64,000 nucleotides of DNA from Zygnema cylindricum (GCA_037447655.1 JBBHKE010001363.1:1-64000); one strand, 5' to 3'; shown: positions 33,498 to 48,500, numbered from the stretch's first letter. Made by a program: numbers and translations. The notes: generated from the sequence alone by a model not told the origin.

Positions 33498-33501
33498 AAC
33501 C
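33483..33501 (-). promoter_or_regulatory. Half-tRNA primer-binding site of the 30340-34672 element
   Basis: GGTTATGGGCCCACC follows the 5' LTR end TTTCA at 33502, identical to the site in the 22006-28443 element. The TATA box lies at about 33872-33878 (TATAAAT on the minus strand). Confidence 0.8.
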
Positions 33502-34672
33502 TGAAACTCTGAGACGTCCATTGGCCCTCAGAGTATGCAGATCCAAAAGAAGCTAATCTAGATAGTGCCGACTCCAAGTTAATATAAACCCAAATGACTG
33601 ACCCCTTGACAGTCACAATCCCAATATAGATTCACCCCTGTGAAATAACACTTTCTGTGTGCTCAGTTCCACCACAGAATGCAAAGTTAGAATATGAGAT
33701 TTGGACACATTCACCCACTTTGACTTTCCCTTATAAATTCAGCCACCCTAGCATACAAAAAACTCTGACCGACTACACCCGTGTGTAGTCTGGACTCCCT
33801 TGAGTCCGCAGCAAAAAGAATCACTGAAAATGGTCAAGTAAATTGATAGTTATGGCTGCCCAAAGTTTGCCATTTATACAGGGTGCTCTCTGGGAGAGAC
33901 AGCTGCCTACCCAAAATTTATCTAAGTCCTATTCCCTCTCTAAAACTCTATCTACTGAAGTACGGCACCAATCAAATTAATGTGTCGTACAGAAAAGTAC
34001 AGGTACCGGTGTACTTTATGTACGGCCATTGTACGACATGGCCAAAATGTCGACACGTGTCATATCCGGATTTGTTCCGGTAATCTCCGGAGTTGCCGCA
34101 ATCCAATGTAGTGTTACCACGTGTCACTCAATGTGGCGGTGATCGTAAACCGCCAAAATCGTACGCCGCGATCCCGGCATCCTTCGCGGCCGTCCGATCA
34201 ATTTTGGATTTCAATCGTGGCCGTCATAAATACCTGCGCGGTATTCTTTCCGGCGTCAAACAAACTGCGCGGTATTTATTTCGTATCCGTACCGTACGTC
34301 GTTTTTTACACAACTGTTTCTATGCAGTATGCATATAGTTCTAGTTAAATGAATTAGTCTTATTGTAACTGTTTAAATAAATATCATACCCCGTAATATG
34401 TAGTACAATTTAGACTATGTGGATAAGACTACCGGCTACTGCGATTATGACAAAGGCAGGTACCAGGATCAAATCCTGGCACTGTCATAACTACCTTTTA
34501 GAGAAAATCCCCTATAAAACAACTGTCTGTCTCCCTCTAGACAGCACAGGCAGCCATGGCTAACTCCTCCAGTCTTCAGTGACTGCGACAAGTGTGGGGA
34601 CTTGAGGAGGAGTTAGAGGCAGGCTGTCAATATCTACTATTTTGCTTTTTATTTTGCAATCTCTAGACCTAA

Positions 34673-35401
34673 ATATGATCCAAAGTGGACAAGCCATGAC
34701 AGCCTACAATTGGCACAAGCCATGTGTTGCCCATGTGCCTTCGTAAAGGCTGGATTAATATCCACCGAAAGCGACAAAAACATCATTGCCGGAGGACATC
34801 CGCTGACGCTATTTTTGGCATCAATTGACCTTAGCAGAAAGGACTTCGCATGTAAAACACAATGTCGAACTCGAAAAGTGATAAAGTACGCATAGGCAGA
34901 AATTTAATATTTTTTTACAAATCTTAAAATTTGTCTGTCCCGTACAAACACAATGGTTAGATTTTGTGCTTTTGGATTCTTTAACTATTCTTTTAGTCTC
35001 AACAGAAACAAAGCACGTAGGCAATATTTGCCTTGTTGGCACGACCTGATGGAGAACTGAACAAAACATTATTGGTAGTAAACGTTTCCGTATGATTATT
35101 GTCGGCGCCTGATGTAGACGAGGCCTTAGCCTAGTCCATTAGCGGTTTCAGTAAAACGTAAATGAATGTAATTATGTAAACATGTGATGGAGACGAGGCC
35201 TTAGGCCGTTCCATTAGCGGTTTCAGTACAATATAAATGAATGTAATTATATAACCGGACCTGGAAACACATGCGTCGGTAGGGTATAGTGGTCAAATGG
35301 ATCATATGTTATGTTGTGAGAGTACAAAGTTAGACTAGGACTTCGTTGTGTACAAAGTTTACAAGACTTTCTGTAAATTACTCTTGACTATTGTAATCAC
35401 T
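34673..35401. other. Spacer with a 75-bp direct duplication
   Basis: Units at 35111-35185 and 35186-35260 share GAGACGAGGCCTTAG, CATTAGCGGTTTCAGTA and AAATGAATGTAATTAT. The sequence just upstream (TAGTAAACGTTTCCGTATG) resembles 18861-18900, pointing to a dispersed repeat. No gene seen. Confidence 0.55.
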
Positions 35402-36812
35402 TAGTATTGTGTATCGAAGACTCCTTGGCGATATTCGATGCGTACCTTATTTTGGGTACTCGATAATCGATAAATCACTTCCATATATTGAGGAGCTCAA
35501 TATTGCGATATATTGACCGATACTACGGTAAATTTTATTGTGATATATGTAATTTTGTAACCTCCATTGGCCCACAAAATTTCCAGCCTATATGAAGCCT
35601 CAAGGATAATATTTGCACCAATGACTTTAACACCAAATATAAAGCACACATTCAAGCAAAAGTCTAACCAACTTCACCCTTGTGAAGGCCTGACTCCTTT
35701 GAGTCGGACGCAAAAAAAAAAAAATGTATTTGCTCCCCTGAGCAGTAAATTATGGCTGACCAATGATAGCCTATAAATACAAAAGACCTCACAGAGAGAG
35801 GCACCAACTTCTAAAATTCCTAAGTCCTAAACCCCTCTATAAACCCCCTTCTACTGAAGTACGGTACCAATCAGAAGACTGTGCAGTACACAAAAAGTAC
35901 AGGTGTCGGAGTACTTTCTATACGGCCATTGTACGACATGGCTACAAATGTGACTTGTGTCATATCCGAACTCGTTGAAATACGTCTCGGAGATTGCTGA
36001 AGCCGATGAGATGCTGCCACGTGTCAACCGGTGTGACATTGATCACAAACCGCCAAAGCGACCATTCCGCGATATCGGCTTGCTCCCTGGTCGTCCGATC
36101 GGACATCGACTTTTGATACAAGCCGTTGAAACAAATGTCCGTATCATTTGTTTCGTCACGAACATTCCGTACAACTAAATCTATGTTCCTACGTCCGTTT
36201 TCCTAGTTAAATGAAATCACCTAGGTGTACGTGTTTAAATACATATCACACCCCATATATTCCAACACTGGTCTTAGACTATAGGACAAAGCTATCGACT
36301 ACCGGCTACTTTGACGGACGGTAGGTACTAAGATCAATTTGTGGTTCCGGCAGCCACCTTTTGGTAACGGGAACTGTTTATGCTGTCTGTCTCCTAGACA
36401 ACCATGGCTCTGGCTCCTTCTTCAGTGATTGCAACAAGTATGGGAACTTGGAGAGTGGAGCAAGAGGCAGGCTGCTCTAGCTGTGTTCCTTTTCTTTTCC
36501 TTTTATTTTTATCTAAGATAGACCTTTTAAAATACATTATTTCAACAATATATCGAAGTGAGGTTAGGTCAAAAAAATATTCAAAAGTCCCCCCCCCCAC
36601 TTCCGGTGGCTCACGCGCTGGGAAGGGGTGGGGTTGTGATCATCCGTCCGATTTACCGTACTGAATCTACATGGACACCCACCTCCTACCAAATACATCG
36701 CGATAATTTTTGTTGGTCCTAGGGCGATATAACGCGCACTTTGATCGTTCAATATTTGATATATTAAATATCAAATTTATCGCGATAAGAATTTACTCGA
36801 AACACAACACCA
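35402..36812. mobile_element. hAT-like non-autonomous element interrupted by a Copia solo LTR
   Basis: Left end TAGTATTGTGTATCGAAGAC, right end CTCGAAACACAACACCA, with internal GATAATCGATA and ATCGCGATAA motifs as in 10446-10905. Flanking 8-mers are similar but not identical. Removing the LTR leaves about 400 bp. Confidence 0.65.
35548..36547 (-). mobile_element. Copia solo LTR, 1,000 bp, ATATA duplication
   Basis: Runs TGTAATTTTG...TTTCAACA and is flanked by ATATA (35543-35547 and 36548-36552). It carries the shared LTR landmarks: GCCACGTGTCA, a diverged A box-like site near 36295, a weak B-like site, the loop GTGATTGCAACAAG and T-runs after it. Confidence 0.88.
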
Positions 36813-39569
36813 GCAATCGGAATATTGAGAAATCTGTGACTGTGTGAATACATTTCTCTCTACTTTTTGCATATTGTATCATTGTTGTGGAAAGTTACCA
36901 GTTAGTTAGTTTTTTATAATTCTATTATATGACTTGCTAGTTTTTCTGTTACAATCTCCAAACAAGAGAGATTGTCGGCGATTTTGTACAACGCTCATGG
37001 ATAATGAGATTAGGGTAGTGGGTTAACTGTTTCTATATACATTCGAGGGCGCATGTATGTGTAACGAGAACGTACAGAATATAAATCCGCTGCGTTTATC
37101 AAACGGAAGATAATGTTTCATTTTAAGACTTTAAAGCCTTATATAATTCCCGCAAGACCATTATCAACCTCTCACAGTGGAGAATTAGCGCAAGGGCAAC
37201 TCGCGCACAAGACAACACCCCATAGGCAAATCATTGTGTTATACTACCTACTTCGCTTGACAAGATTTCTAATACCTTATTTTGGAAACGTTGATAACCT
37301 AAGCAATTAACTCCCCTCCCGTTTTGCCGACATCGGAAGCAATAAGAGTATTCACAAAAAACTCCTTCCATATTTGCAGTTGGGAAACCAAAAAGTTAGG
37401 CATCTTCTGGTGGTGAAGGCTTCGGAGGCTTGGTGAAACCTCTTGCCAAAGGCTCACTGAAAAGAAAAATTGTCTTATTTGTCGAGAGCCCCAAAGGTCT
37501 TACCAACTTGTTATCGCATGAAGTTCAAAATTCTCCTGGGTCCCTATCCACGATGACTCTAAATGGGCCAACGTTACCATATCCCTGACAGGCTTTAATA
37601 CTCAACTCTAAACAATTTCCTCATATTCCAATTTCCCTTCTCCTTTGGTATACAAAACCTTAGAATCGAATGTGAAAATCTACACCCAACTATAAACTTG
37701 CTCTTGATTCCTACGCACTGTTGTTGTTAGCAGCCCTCCATTCAATATTGTTTAGTGTTATCGACAACTCTAAAGTATTATGCCCAGATTTCAGCCTCTC
37801 TTCCCCTTTTGTAGATCAAGATGCTTTTATTAAGGCCCTTACCACGTATCCTCGACTTTCAATAGGCTATCATGGTTATGAATCATTGGCGTATTCTGAA
37901 ACTCCCTCAGCATGCTCCCTCGAGCTTGTTGAATTTAGGAGGCTGCTTCTAGTAGATCATTAATCATGTTGAGTTTTGGTGATGTTTAGGTGATGTTAGT
38001 TTAAGCACACTGTTGTGTCTTTAGATATGTCTGTCTTTGTTTTACGTGGCCGTCGTCTGCGTGTTAGTTTCTTTCACGTTGTTTTTCAGTTTTGGCTTTG
38101 CCATGGTTTCCATGTTCTCAGACGGTTTACTATCGTGCTTCTGTGATTAAGAATCGTTACATATTAGTTTGGGAAGATTAGGTTAAGCATAGGCTTAGTT
38201 ATGCCACCTAATAGTCATTTAGTTGTGTAGTGGGAACTTTTGGGGCGCAATAGATTGGTCAGATTGGGTCCAAATAGAGGTTATGTAGGCTTATCCGGTA
38301 ACTTTCGACACCATGTATGAATAGTCATTGAGACGAGGCAATGTGCAGCTGCATTGTCAAAATATTCCATCTCAAGGTTTTATGAGTAAAGGTTGCAAAT
38401 TCGTACTTTTAATTTACACTAAGAAGTACTTTAATCAAAATTACAATAAACAGATGACTTTATTAAGAAAACACGATGGTAAACCATTTGAATTAGGAAA
38501 TAGGTACATAATTGGTATTTACTCCCTAACCTACTGAAGACATGTCCGACTGACTTTTGTGTTTTCAGTTGTTTTCAGTTATGGATGATTGAGTCAAATT
38601 AGCCAGTTGACATCTATATTAAACTAGGGTTGCCAAAGACAGGACCTCCTTCCAGTAGTCCAGTTTTCAGCCGAGAACACCAAATGCAAACAGTGATTTT
38701 TCTACTTTAGTCTCTCGCATCACCTTTAATCGGGCTTATTCGCAACGGGATGTCACGTGTCTAAGTTGTCACATTGGTGATGCGAAACAGAACCTTTGTG
38801 AAGGAGATCTGAAATCAAGAGGGAGAGGAACTTGATAGATATCCGTTACTGCAAGGAAAGCTATATTTTGAATCATACCCAATTCAAAAAATAACATGTC
38901 AACATACTCCGTTGTTTTCCATCCTAACATCACAAACAGCACTCAGAAACAATCTCCACCTTCCAGGTTTTTTCAGACAAACACAACAAAAAGCGAAACA
39001 AGCGAAAACAGCACAAACAGCGCTGCATCAAACTCAAAAGTTTTGCTTGTTTGAAACATATATACAATCGCTAACTGACAAAATAGCCATTCAAACACAT
39101 ACCCAAAGCCTGTTGTACCTAAAACCTTTTCCAATTGACCACCAGAACTGGATGAAATCCCTGCCTAAATTTCACAACAAAATCAACAAATTGCAAGAAT
39201 TCTCCACAACATATTTTCCAGTTACGAGGTCCCATTAGAATGACATTTGCTACACTAACAACTACATGAATAAACATTGGGTCCACTATTTAACATCAGC
39301 AGGGTGATTCCATAACTCACTTCAGTTCAATATTTAACTTGCCGATATAAACTGTACATAAAATGTTCAATAAATTTCCGGCACAACAGAATATAAAAGA
39401 TGTCAGAAAACAAAAGTCCACATGTTCAAATATCTTTTCTACAATTCAACCATGTTACCAAGTAAAAACCTCACAAGATAAAACTTCACTAGAGAACTCA
39501 TTTTATATAAAAATAAAATACCGAGGCTAGCTACAACTTGTGACTGCACCTAAATAGATATTATTCCTC
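36813..39569. other. Intergenic region 3' of the JMJ21-like gene
   Basis: About 2.7 kb without a supported exon, repeat boundary or known motif. The short open frames (for example 37113-37310 and 38912-39238) show no domain and no splice-consistent extension. The part next to 39569 is the 3' untranslated region of the minus-strand gene. Confidence 0.5.
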
Positions 39570-42500
39570 CTACAAAAGTTTTGTGACATAGTTCTCACCA
39601 ATATTATTCAGTACACCCCACACTTCTTCCTCCAACTCCTCTAAAGTCTTCACCAGGTTGAGATCTTCCCGGTTCTTAAATATGAGTCGAACAGAAGCAT
39701 GCTCATTTATGATAGTGTAAAACCTGGAAAAAATTCCAAAAACATATGAGTTTCTTGAAAAATAAACAAAGTTCAAACAACGTCTTGGAGGAAAAATTGA
39801 ATGCAAGGAATTTCGGCTTTCTACAACTGCATTTTTCTCAAAAGGCGACATAAATTCTAAACATCCAAACTTCCAATCAAAACTCCTTTCCAAAACTGCC
39901 CAAAAAAATACATAAAGCCACACATTCTCACCACATTACCAGGTGCTACAAACAGCAGAAGATGATTATTATCCCACCAAACATTACTCATTAGTAAAGG
40001 CCAATCAAGCAAAACAATCTTAAAGGAAATGCATATAAAAGAGGAGGTTACTAGACAAACTTACATTGCTCGATAAGATAAGCGGTAGATGCGGTCCTTC
40101 GAAATGCTACTTTTCTGGATTTTTTCAAGATCTCCTTGAGGCAACACTTCACTTTCGGTAGAATGGCTCCTATGGGAAAATACCCTAGATGAGGATTCCC
40201 CTAATGTGGACAAATAGTTCTTGAAAAACGTTTGAAGCAATTTTTTATTACAACGAAATGAACTAAGATGCAATGCCACCAGATCATACATAGGATCTCC
40301 TGAAATGGGCCAAAAAAAAGGGGTAAGATCAGTCTCCGCAAACTAAAAGCATCAGCTTTATTCCAATAATTTGCACCCTTGAGCAACATTAAAAGAAGAA
40401 AGAAAGAAAAAGCTCACCGATTCGCACTCCCCCAAAGTCCAATAAACAACCAGCTTCCCAATTTTCCGCATCAGATACTAAAAAGTTCACATCTGAGATA
40501 AGTTCTCCATCAACTTGGTGGTTCTCCCCTCCACTTTGTCTCATTCTGGCTTTGCCATTTGAAAAAGCTTCTTGTCCATTAGCACAAAAAATAGCCCTCA
40601 GGTTTTCTCCAACTTTCATCTCTCTGTCTATCCCTGAATCATTTGCCGAGTTCTCTTTTGGTTTCAGAATAATGTTGTCATCCATGGCATCCGTATGTAA
40701 CCACACTGGAGAAAGCCAGCTTTCTCCTCCCTGCCAAAAAAAAGGGGGCAAAAAGATTGAGGTGAAAACATTAAAATTTACAACGAAAACTAAACAACAA
40801 CTAAACGTCGGGGGAAAAAGGAAAGGAAACAAGCAATGTCTAAAGCTCCTCCTCACGAATTGGTCTGATTTTGACATTCAGTAACAAAATCGAATATGCG
40901 TCTAAACATTTGAGATTCTAGAAAAATGTTGGTTTCTTGTGTGTGTTTTCTTTTTAAATGGAAAAAGACAAGAAATAAAAAATAGCTAAATAATCAATTA
41001 CCCAGCTAGAAATCAGCTCAACAGGGTCCTTGAGAAGGTAGTCGTCCAATTGTTGTACCAAGTGTTTTGGCATCCATTTGCTGTAGAAAAACAAAGAATG
41101 ATACATCAAAAGCCCCAATTTCACCCATTAAATTCAATAAATTTTGGCACACAATTTTACATCCAATGACATTCACTCATGAAGGGAAAAAGTGGGGTCA
41201 GAACAGCTACCCTTATTACAGCTTTTACACAGCTTGTCTGCACATAACATTCTCATTAGACTAAGCAAATCCGCCCACCGTCACTAATGTATACTGTGCT
41301 ACAAGGATTTATGCCCACAGTTCTTAAGTATGGAATAGGAGGACATATTACACGTTACTAGTTTGAAGCTTGCTAAGTAAAATGTGGTACAGTCATCGTT
41401 ACTACAGTTAAATGTTTTGCTTGCCACTTAAATCAACTTTTCTCTGTGCACATGTATCCGATTTCCGTTTGTAGACCGCAATCAGAAGGTAAAAACCTTC
41501 CAGTCCATCAAGCTGTCAGACTAATAATTTGAAAAGTGTGCAAGGAAAAAAACTGATTTAAGTGGCAAAAAACATAAAACGCTAATAATTATACAGTAAT
41601 ATTCAAATAACATTTGACTAAGAAAAAGTAATATCGCAACATTCTCCTACAGTCCAGGCTCATGATCTTCATACATGCAAAAAAGACACATTATTTCATG
41701 TGTCATGCTTTCAGATCAAGTCCGATCAACATCAACTCATGCTTTGTACCAAACAAAATACTTTCCTCTGAAAAACCCAGAAAACTTTTGTTCGGAACCT
41801 TTGTGAACCAGTTACGAAAAACTAGTTACAAACATGTGCACTACACCGCAAATCGTAATTAGAGTAAATAACGCTAATTCGGTCGCCCTAAATTTCAACT
41901 CTATCACCTTAATAGAGTAAATGATTCTAAATTTTTCATTATACTATTTAAGGTAAAGTTTAATTAGCGTAAAAAATTCTAATATAGGTTCGTTTTAAAT
42001 AGCGTGGAGTACGGACGACGTCCGACTGTGCAAAATTGTACTTTTATAAGTAAAAAGGTACAAATAATGATTTTAATAGAATCGCGCTCGCACGTGAAAT
42101 CGCACTAAACAAAAAAATCAATCACATCGAAAAAAAGCCGTTCGCATAACTCTCGTCCGTCGACAGCATCGTCGTCAGTGTGAACATTAACTGACATTCA
42201 GCGCGACAAATAGTACTAACGTCATAATGACGTCAAACTATACGGACTGACAGATTTTGTACGTCTACGTAATTTAGTGTTTATAATTACAGCGCGGATA
42301 ATTATTGCCGACATAACCCAATATAGAGTACTTAAATAAATTTTAGTAAACTCCTCTGTGAAAAAGTTATATCACACAAATTAGCGTTCATAATTCTAAT
42401 TGTTTTTTTTTGTTTTTTTACTCTAATTTTTTCTTTACTCTAATTACGATTCGCGGTGTAGTTTACTCACCAATTTTCATACAGGCCCACAACTTCTGAA

Positions 42501-45500
42501 CGGAAATAGCGAACCATGGCCACAAAGGGCTTCCAATGGTCCGGCACCACTATATTGGGGGACGAAGATGGGTCTCCATATATATCTTGCCTTTCCATCT
42601 TAAGATCTGTAAAATGAGAGTAAATCCACGTTACCCTCAAAAAATGGGCTTAAAAACACAAGCAACGACAGCGAGAGAGAGTTCTAAATCCAAAAATAAC
42701 GCTGAAAGAACTTACCTCCTTTGGGCTGGTCAGTGACAGACAGATTTCCGGTTTCACAAGAAGTTACACAATTATTCTGCAGATTTATAGTTTCAAACTG
42801 AGAAGAAAGGATTTCCTCTTCATTATCGTCAGGCAATAAGGTCCAGTCATCCGCATCATCCACATTTTCTGAACCAGAAGAGTCGTGGAGGTATTTTTCC
42901 ATAAAACTGTTTGATGGTAGCGGTAAGGAATGAAGTTCAGCCAATGTTCTTCCCAAGAAAGTTGCTAGGGCTTCAAGGTCGTCCAGACTCATTTTGTTGT
43001 ATCTGCAAACCACCCAAATGTCCTAGGAAAATGAGAATTTTGCTCATTTCGGTGCAGTACAGGACCATCAGCATCCCGAGACAGCCAAGTTAATGCTGAG
43101 CCCTAAAAAGGAAGAAAAACGGGTTAGTTGGAAGAAATGTCCCACACCAAAAACTGCTTCCCAGTTCCAAAAGTTCATGGAAAAGACTGCAAAAAAACTA
43201 TATATATATTATAGCTAGGGTGAATGGTGTTGTAATCAGTCCCCACATATGTTCAGCACTCCAAAGCTTTTATTTTCTGATCCCTCTTCTATTCTTTGTA
43301 CACTCTTCCTCACAGAACTTGAAGCAATGTATAGCATGTCTATACATACAATATATTCTGCAGAACTGGAGCGTAAGAACGAATAAGAGACTCACATGCT
43401 CTTTAAGTCCATCCCTTCACACCTCGTAGTCACAATGTATGGCCAGCATTCTTTAACTATATCCTCATTTTGTTTTCTCTTAGCCCTTCGGGACATTCGT
43501 CTTCCCAGCCTTCGTCTTCTCCGACCTCCGTTCCGAGAACCATTTCCAATTTCAGAACCAGTTTTACTTTCCTCGTCCTCCTTTCTCCCAATACTTCCAC
43601 TGTCCATTTTCTCCATAATTGGTTCAGGTCCAGCGCCATCCCATGGACGAGCCTCCACCTCATCGTCTCTCTCTTGTTTTGTGACCAATAGCCCGCTTGC
43701 AACTAATTGAGGAATAGCAGTAGAAACAGGAGATTTTGCTGCATTTATCTGACGATAAAGTTCAAGCTGGAACAAAGGACAACAAAAACAAAATTCTCAA
43801 TCAAATGATCAGCATTTATACATAAAAGAAGATATATCGATCAATATCTGCAAACGAAAAACACAGCCAGAAAGATACCAAGCCTGGATGCAGAAAAATT
43901 CTGCAGGTTTCACCACTACTAAAACCATGGATGGACACATTTGAAACTTGATACGCAAAATCGATACAAGATAAACTCTAGAATAACTCCATGCATAGAG
44001 GATATTAGATGTTAGCATCATTATGTGATAGCGGCTGGAGCAAAGAGGAGCCGGAGAGCAAAATAAAGAGCTCGGGACAGGAAGTGGGAAATTGTACGAA
44101 CCTCAAGGCACAAAGTTTTCAGTGCCTCCTCTCCTTCCACACCATCCACATATATCTTGATTGCATACTCCCCAACGAGGTAAACCTGACCGAGAGAAAA
44201 CAGCACCAACATTTATTCATCGGCTAGACTCGTTTAGAAAAAGTTGTACTATGAGATATGGGCAACGTATTAACCACATTTACATAACAACCAGAAATGT
44301 ATCCATTTTATTCTTTTTAAACTGCTGAAATTTTGCTGGTGAACAAGGAGCTTGTGGTTCACCCACCAACAACCATAACTGTGCCCAATCATTACAATTA
44401 AAACTGATTACACAAGGAAATCCTAACCTGAATTTACAATCTTCACCGTATGTTACAATTGTGGCAAAGTAGTGAGCATAACTCACCAAGTTGTGGCCTG
44501 ACCCCACTGGAAGCCGTTCCCTACCCTCAGGTTTGGGAAAGCTGTGCTTCTGACAAACAGCATCAAGTCGGCGGAGCCATATGTGTGCCTCAAGAGCGAG
44601 GCAGGCGCCCTGGGAACCACGCAATAAGAACAGTTGAAAAGCACAAGAAATCTCAATAAGAACACAGAAACAACTGGCTCCTAATAACAGATGATCCAAG
44701 AAAGTAACAGCACATAACATTCCCTCCTCACTCGCGGTTGGATTACCACAATCTTTTTGGGATCTAAGAGAAAATTCCTGCTGTCCTGGACAGAAATAAT
44801 GAACAATGAAACCACGGTTGAAAATAAAAAATAAAAAAAACTCTTACCTTCCAAATCCGTGGTTGCATATCGGGCCGCTGGTCCCACAAGCATCGCAACC
44901 AATGACGAAGTTCTAAAGATGCTACCTCCCCATTACTAGCGCCATGTAAATTATATTCTCTCTCGGCTATGGCCGACAATTCACCCTGTAACCCATTTTG
45001 TAAGGAGCTTCCTTTCAATTTTTTCAGCCTTTCTCGCCACCCCTCTTCAATGCCTTCTGTCCTAGTGTCCACACTAAAAAAAATTGAAAGCGAATCGTCA
45101 TCAATGATATGTGTGGAAACTTTCTCTGAGTTTTCCTTATTGGCCGCCCTCCCTGACTCCCCATCAGTCTGCTGGTTCAGGGCTTTCTCCTCATCTTCCT
45201 TCTTCTGATTCTCTAATTCAACTACCCCATAAATCAGCTCCTCGTCTTCACCATTCCACTCTTCCCAGTCACCAGAACTTCCCTCTGAGCATTGGGCCCT
45301 CGTTTCTTCTTCCTCCTCCTCTCTTTCCTTATCCAACTTATCCGCAGCTCGAAGTGCGGTCTCCCCGGCTCTGGCAATTCCACGGTGACGAAAACCAGGG
45401 GCCATATCAAGACAGACTGTCTCAAAATTTTGATTATTTACGAAGTTGTGAGTCACAGCAATAGTAAATTCTAAATTGAGGACACAATGCCACCAACCGG

Positions 45501-48500
45501 AAGGCATAAAAATGGTTTCTCCTGCTTGTTGAGTCACCTCAATTGGGCGATCTTCCGGGCTCAGTAAAGGGTACACTTCCAGCCACCACTGCAAACCGAG
45601 CCAGGCAGCAATAGACATAGAAGCACATCAATTTGTGTAAGGACCCAGACTTTTAAAAAAACACGTCAAATGACAGTTCTAAAATGCGAAAAAGGAGGGC
45701 ATATTTTGCGACTTTAATTCAAATTTACTGTGATAATGGGGACGTCTCTGTACTTTACTTAGCAAAATCAGAAAACATACGATATGTCCCATTTTCCGCA
45801 TTTCAGGACATGCTTCAAAAACTTGAGAAAAAAAAATACGACCAAAGCAAAGGTGAAATTCCACACTCACTTGAAGAGACGTGGGCCCATCAGCGTGTGT
45901 CTCCCCATCCATCTCATCCATATGAAGCGTCACTCCCGGTGGGACCTTCCCTGGAGGGTATAGCGCCCATCTGAGCCATGGAAACCCAGCTTTCATAATA
46001 AGTCTCCAAACAACGTATCAAGAGATGCCAGCTGTCCATATGAACAATCAACGGTTAATAAATCTCGGCCCTGCCAAGTCACCATGTAGTATATGGCACT
46101 TCCAGTTTGCATGGCAAGTCGTCTTCTATTGCCTGTGTATATTTTCTGTTAAACAGCCTTCTGTCAGGAGTATGAGCCACACCAATATTTATGAATTTTA
46201 ACTTCTTCACAATACACAATGTGGCCCACTACTTTATCAGGACAGGTAAGAACACGAAAAGATTCGCATACGGACCTCTTTTGTCCAACAAGCAGCGAGT
46301 TCCAGGCGCTTGTGAGAGAGGGGTCCACGTGCCAGCTGGCGCCTGAGCGAGCTGGCCCCATGATGAGCCAACGAAAAGGAGGGCGGCGAGGACCGAGAAC
46401 AGACAACAAATCCTCTTCAAAGTAAGGTGGGACAGAGTAGTCCTGTAGAAGGCCTGGAGCCGCCTCGCCAAACTGTGCACACAAAATCATAGAGCATGGG
46501 CTCAGTTGCTGTCATCCACTGGTGACCATCACCCTGGACTAAAACTTGATGCTTTTCCACAAAAAATTGTACTTAAACTTCTGTGTCAGGTGTACGCACC
46601 AATAAACTAAGGAACTTGAATTGAAATAACTGACAGAGATACTTTGCATCAGAACATTGAGACCAACGGCATACTGGTACAAATTCTGCTCGAATGGTCA
46701 CAAAACACCAGCATAAACACAGCAAACAAATCTAGACTCCCTGCATCGGAGCACAAAGAAGGTCCTCTTCATATCTTTCGACCTGGTGTTCAAGAACTTA
46801 GTAAGAAAGGAGGAAAAAAAAGAGAGAAACAGAGGGACAGGGAGGGGGAGGGGGAGGGGGAGGGGAGGGGGAGGGGAGAGGAAGGGAAACAGAGTGGGAG
46901 GAGAGGGAAGTATGAATTTGTCCACAGGATACGGGATTAAGAGGTGAGGCTTGACAACACACTGCAAAACTAGCGATCTGAGATTTCAGCGATTATACCT
47001 CCTCGTCAAAAACGTATAGGGGCTCTTCATCGTGCTGCTGTCCCACATATGAGGCATAATCTGCCAATCGCATTTTCACTGGTTTCCCATTGGCCACTGT
47101 TACTCTGAGTGCCACGTCAGCGTATTCCTTCGAAAAGTTTTCCAATGTCCACGTTTTTTCAGCATTCCAGCCATCAGTTGAATCCGTCAGCATCACCTGG
47201 AGCCAGGCAAGGAAAGTGTAAAAACGAAGATCACGAGCTGCAGTTAGAAATAATTTTACACTTTCTTGATACTGCGAATTGCACTTGACCTCTTGCAAGG
47301 GTGAACTGGAAGTCAAAACAAGTCAGCAATGAGAAGAAAATCGGCAAGCATAGCATTTACTTCTGGCAAGAATCTGCTGAAATTCAACTCTGGACATATG
47401 GAGACCTAGTGGCTGGACATACCGGCATCCGGCCGTCGTACAGGTTTGCAAAGATCTCCGAATTTAGGCCCCCTGTACGCTCCAGAAGGCCATCATCCAT
47501 CGCAAAGCTCTGCAGGTCAACATGACAGCGGTACCAACGTCGGTAGAGGAACATGGAGGTGAATCCTGTTCAAGCAGCGTTGGATAGGATATTAGCTCAG
47601 GTTCAACTTAGAAGCACAAATTGGAGACAAATTCAGGAGATAGTGCAGGACTTCTCCAATTGGAACATACTTTCCCACCTATAAAGACATAGCAGAATGA
47701 ATAGATTGTTCTTTAATGTCTAGTGAGCCAACATAAAAAGTTTGCTTCCCTACATACTGGTCTGCAAGTAAAAACAAGCCACTATGGTACCTGCAAAGTA
47801 GAGTGCTGGTCTTGACTCAGGAGCAGGCAAGTTTTTTTCCTTGGCCAACCTGTACACATGCAGGAAAAATGAAAAGATGAAAAATGGTTATAAGCCTAAT
47901 TGTTCTTCAAATTTCCCTAGGAACTAATTTTGAAAATTCAAAACGATGTAACTCACGGTTTGCAAAAAATCTTTGCTCTCTCTCCGTGACTCTTCATGGA
48001 GAACTCACATCCCAAGAACAATTTGAAATTTACCTGAAACATGCTCGCCATTGTCAACTTCACTTTTGAAAATTGTGCGCATCCATGAGCATTCACACTC
48101 TTGCTCACTATGCGTGGTTCTCCTATTTAAATCACTATTAAATCGAAAAAGAAACAGACAAAAGTTGCCAGGAGAAACTTTTTAAAATTTCAAATCCGTA
48201 AGATTTTGCATGAATCAAAGAGTGTTCGATAATGGAGTCGTTTATAAATATAAGTTGAGCATGCTTACCTTCCTTTAAATTTCAGGAAATCTCTATTGCT
48301 TGCCTTTCCCAGTGCAGTAGCCTATATTGGCATGAAAGGTATCTACAGTGTGATCCATATCTAACTGGAGGACCGGTTCTTACAGTGCCCCTCTGATGGG
48401 ACATCAAAACAAAGAAAAAAAAATGCTCAACAATCTCCAACTAAATTTCAAGTAGATGCAACCATTTCTGCATGTAGACAGTCAATGTGTACGCTAGATG

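Larger units (their letters stand above)
30340..34672 (-). mobile_element. Non-autonomous Copia element (family B) with LTRs of about 1.17 kb
   Basis: 3' LTR about 30340-31511 and 5' LTR 33502 to about 34672. The inner boundaries are clear: TTCCAACA at 31511 followed by the purine tract complement CTCCCCTTATTTTCTAGTC, and TGAAACTCTGAG at 33502 next to the primer site. The outer ends have decayed (the left begins TAAACTTTGAG, the right loses its last roughly 20 bp), so no target duplication is readable. The internal region is only 2.0 kb and encodes Gag plus scrambled pol remnants, so mobility would need proteins in trans. Confidence 0.85.

Noticed and set aside
48269-48298. Extra 30-bp JMJ21 exon (NRDFLKFKG)
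   Set aside because: Splicing 48584 directly to 47849 keeps the frame and fits the homologue's length better; the acceptor here lacks a pyrimidine tract.
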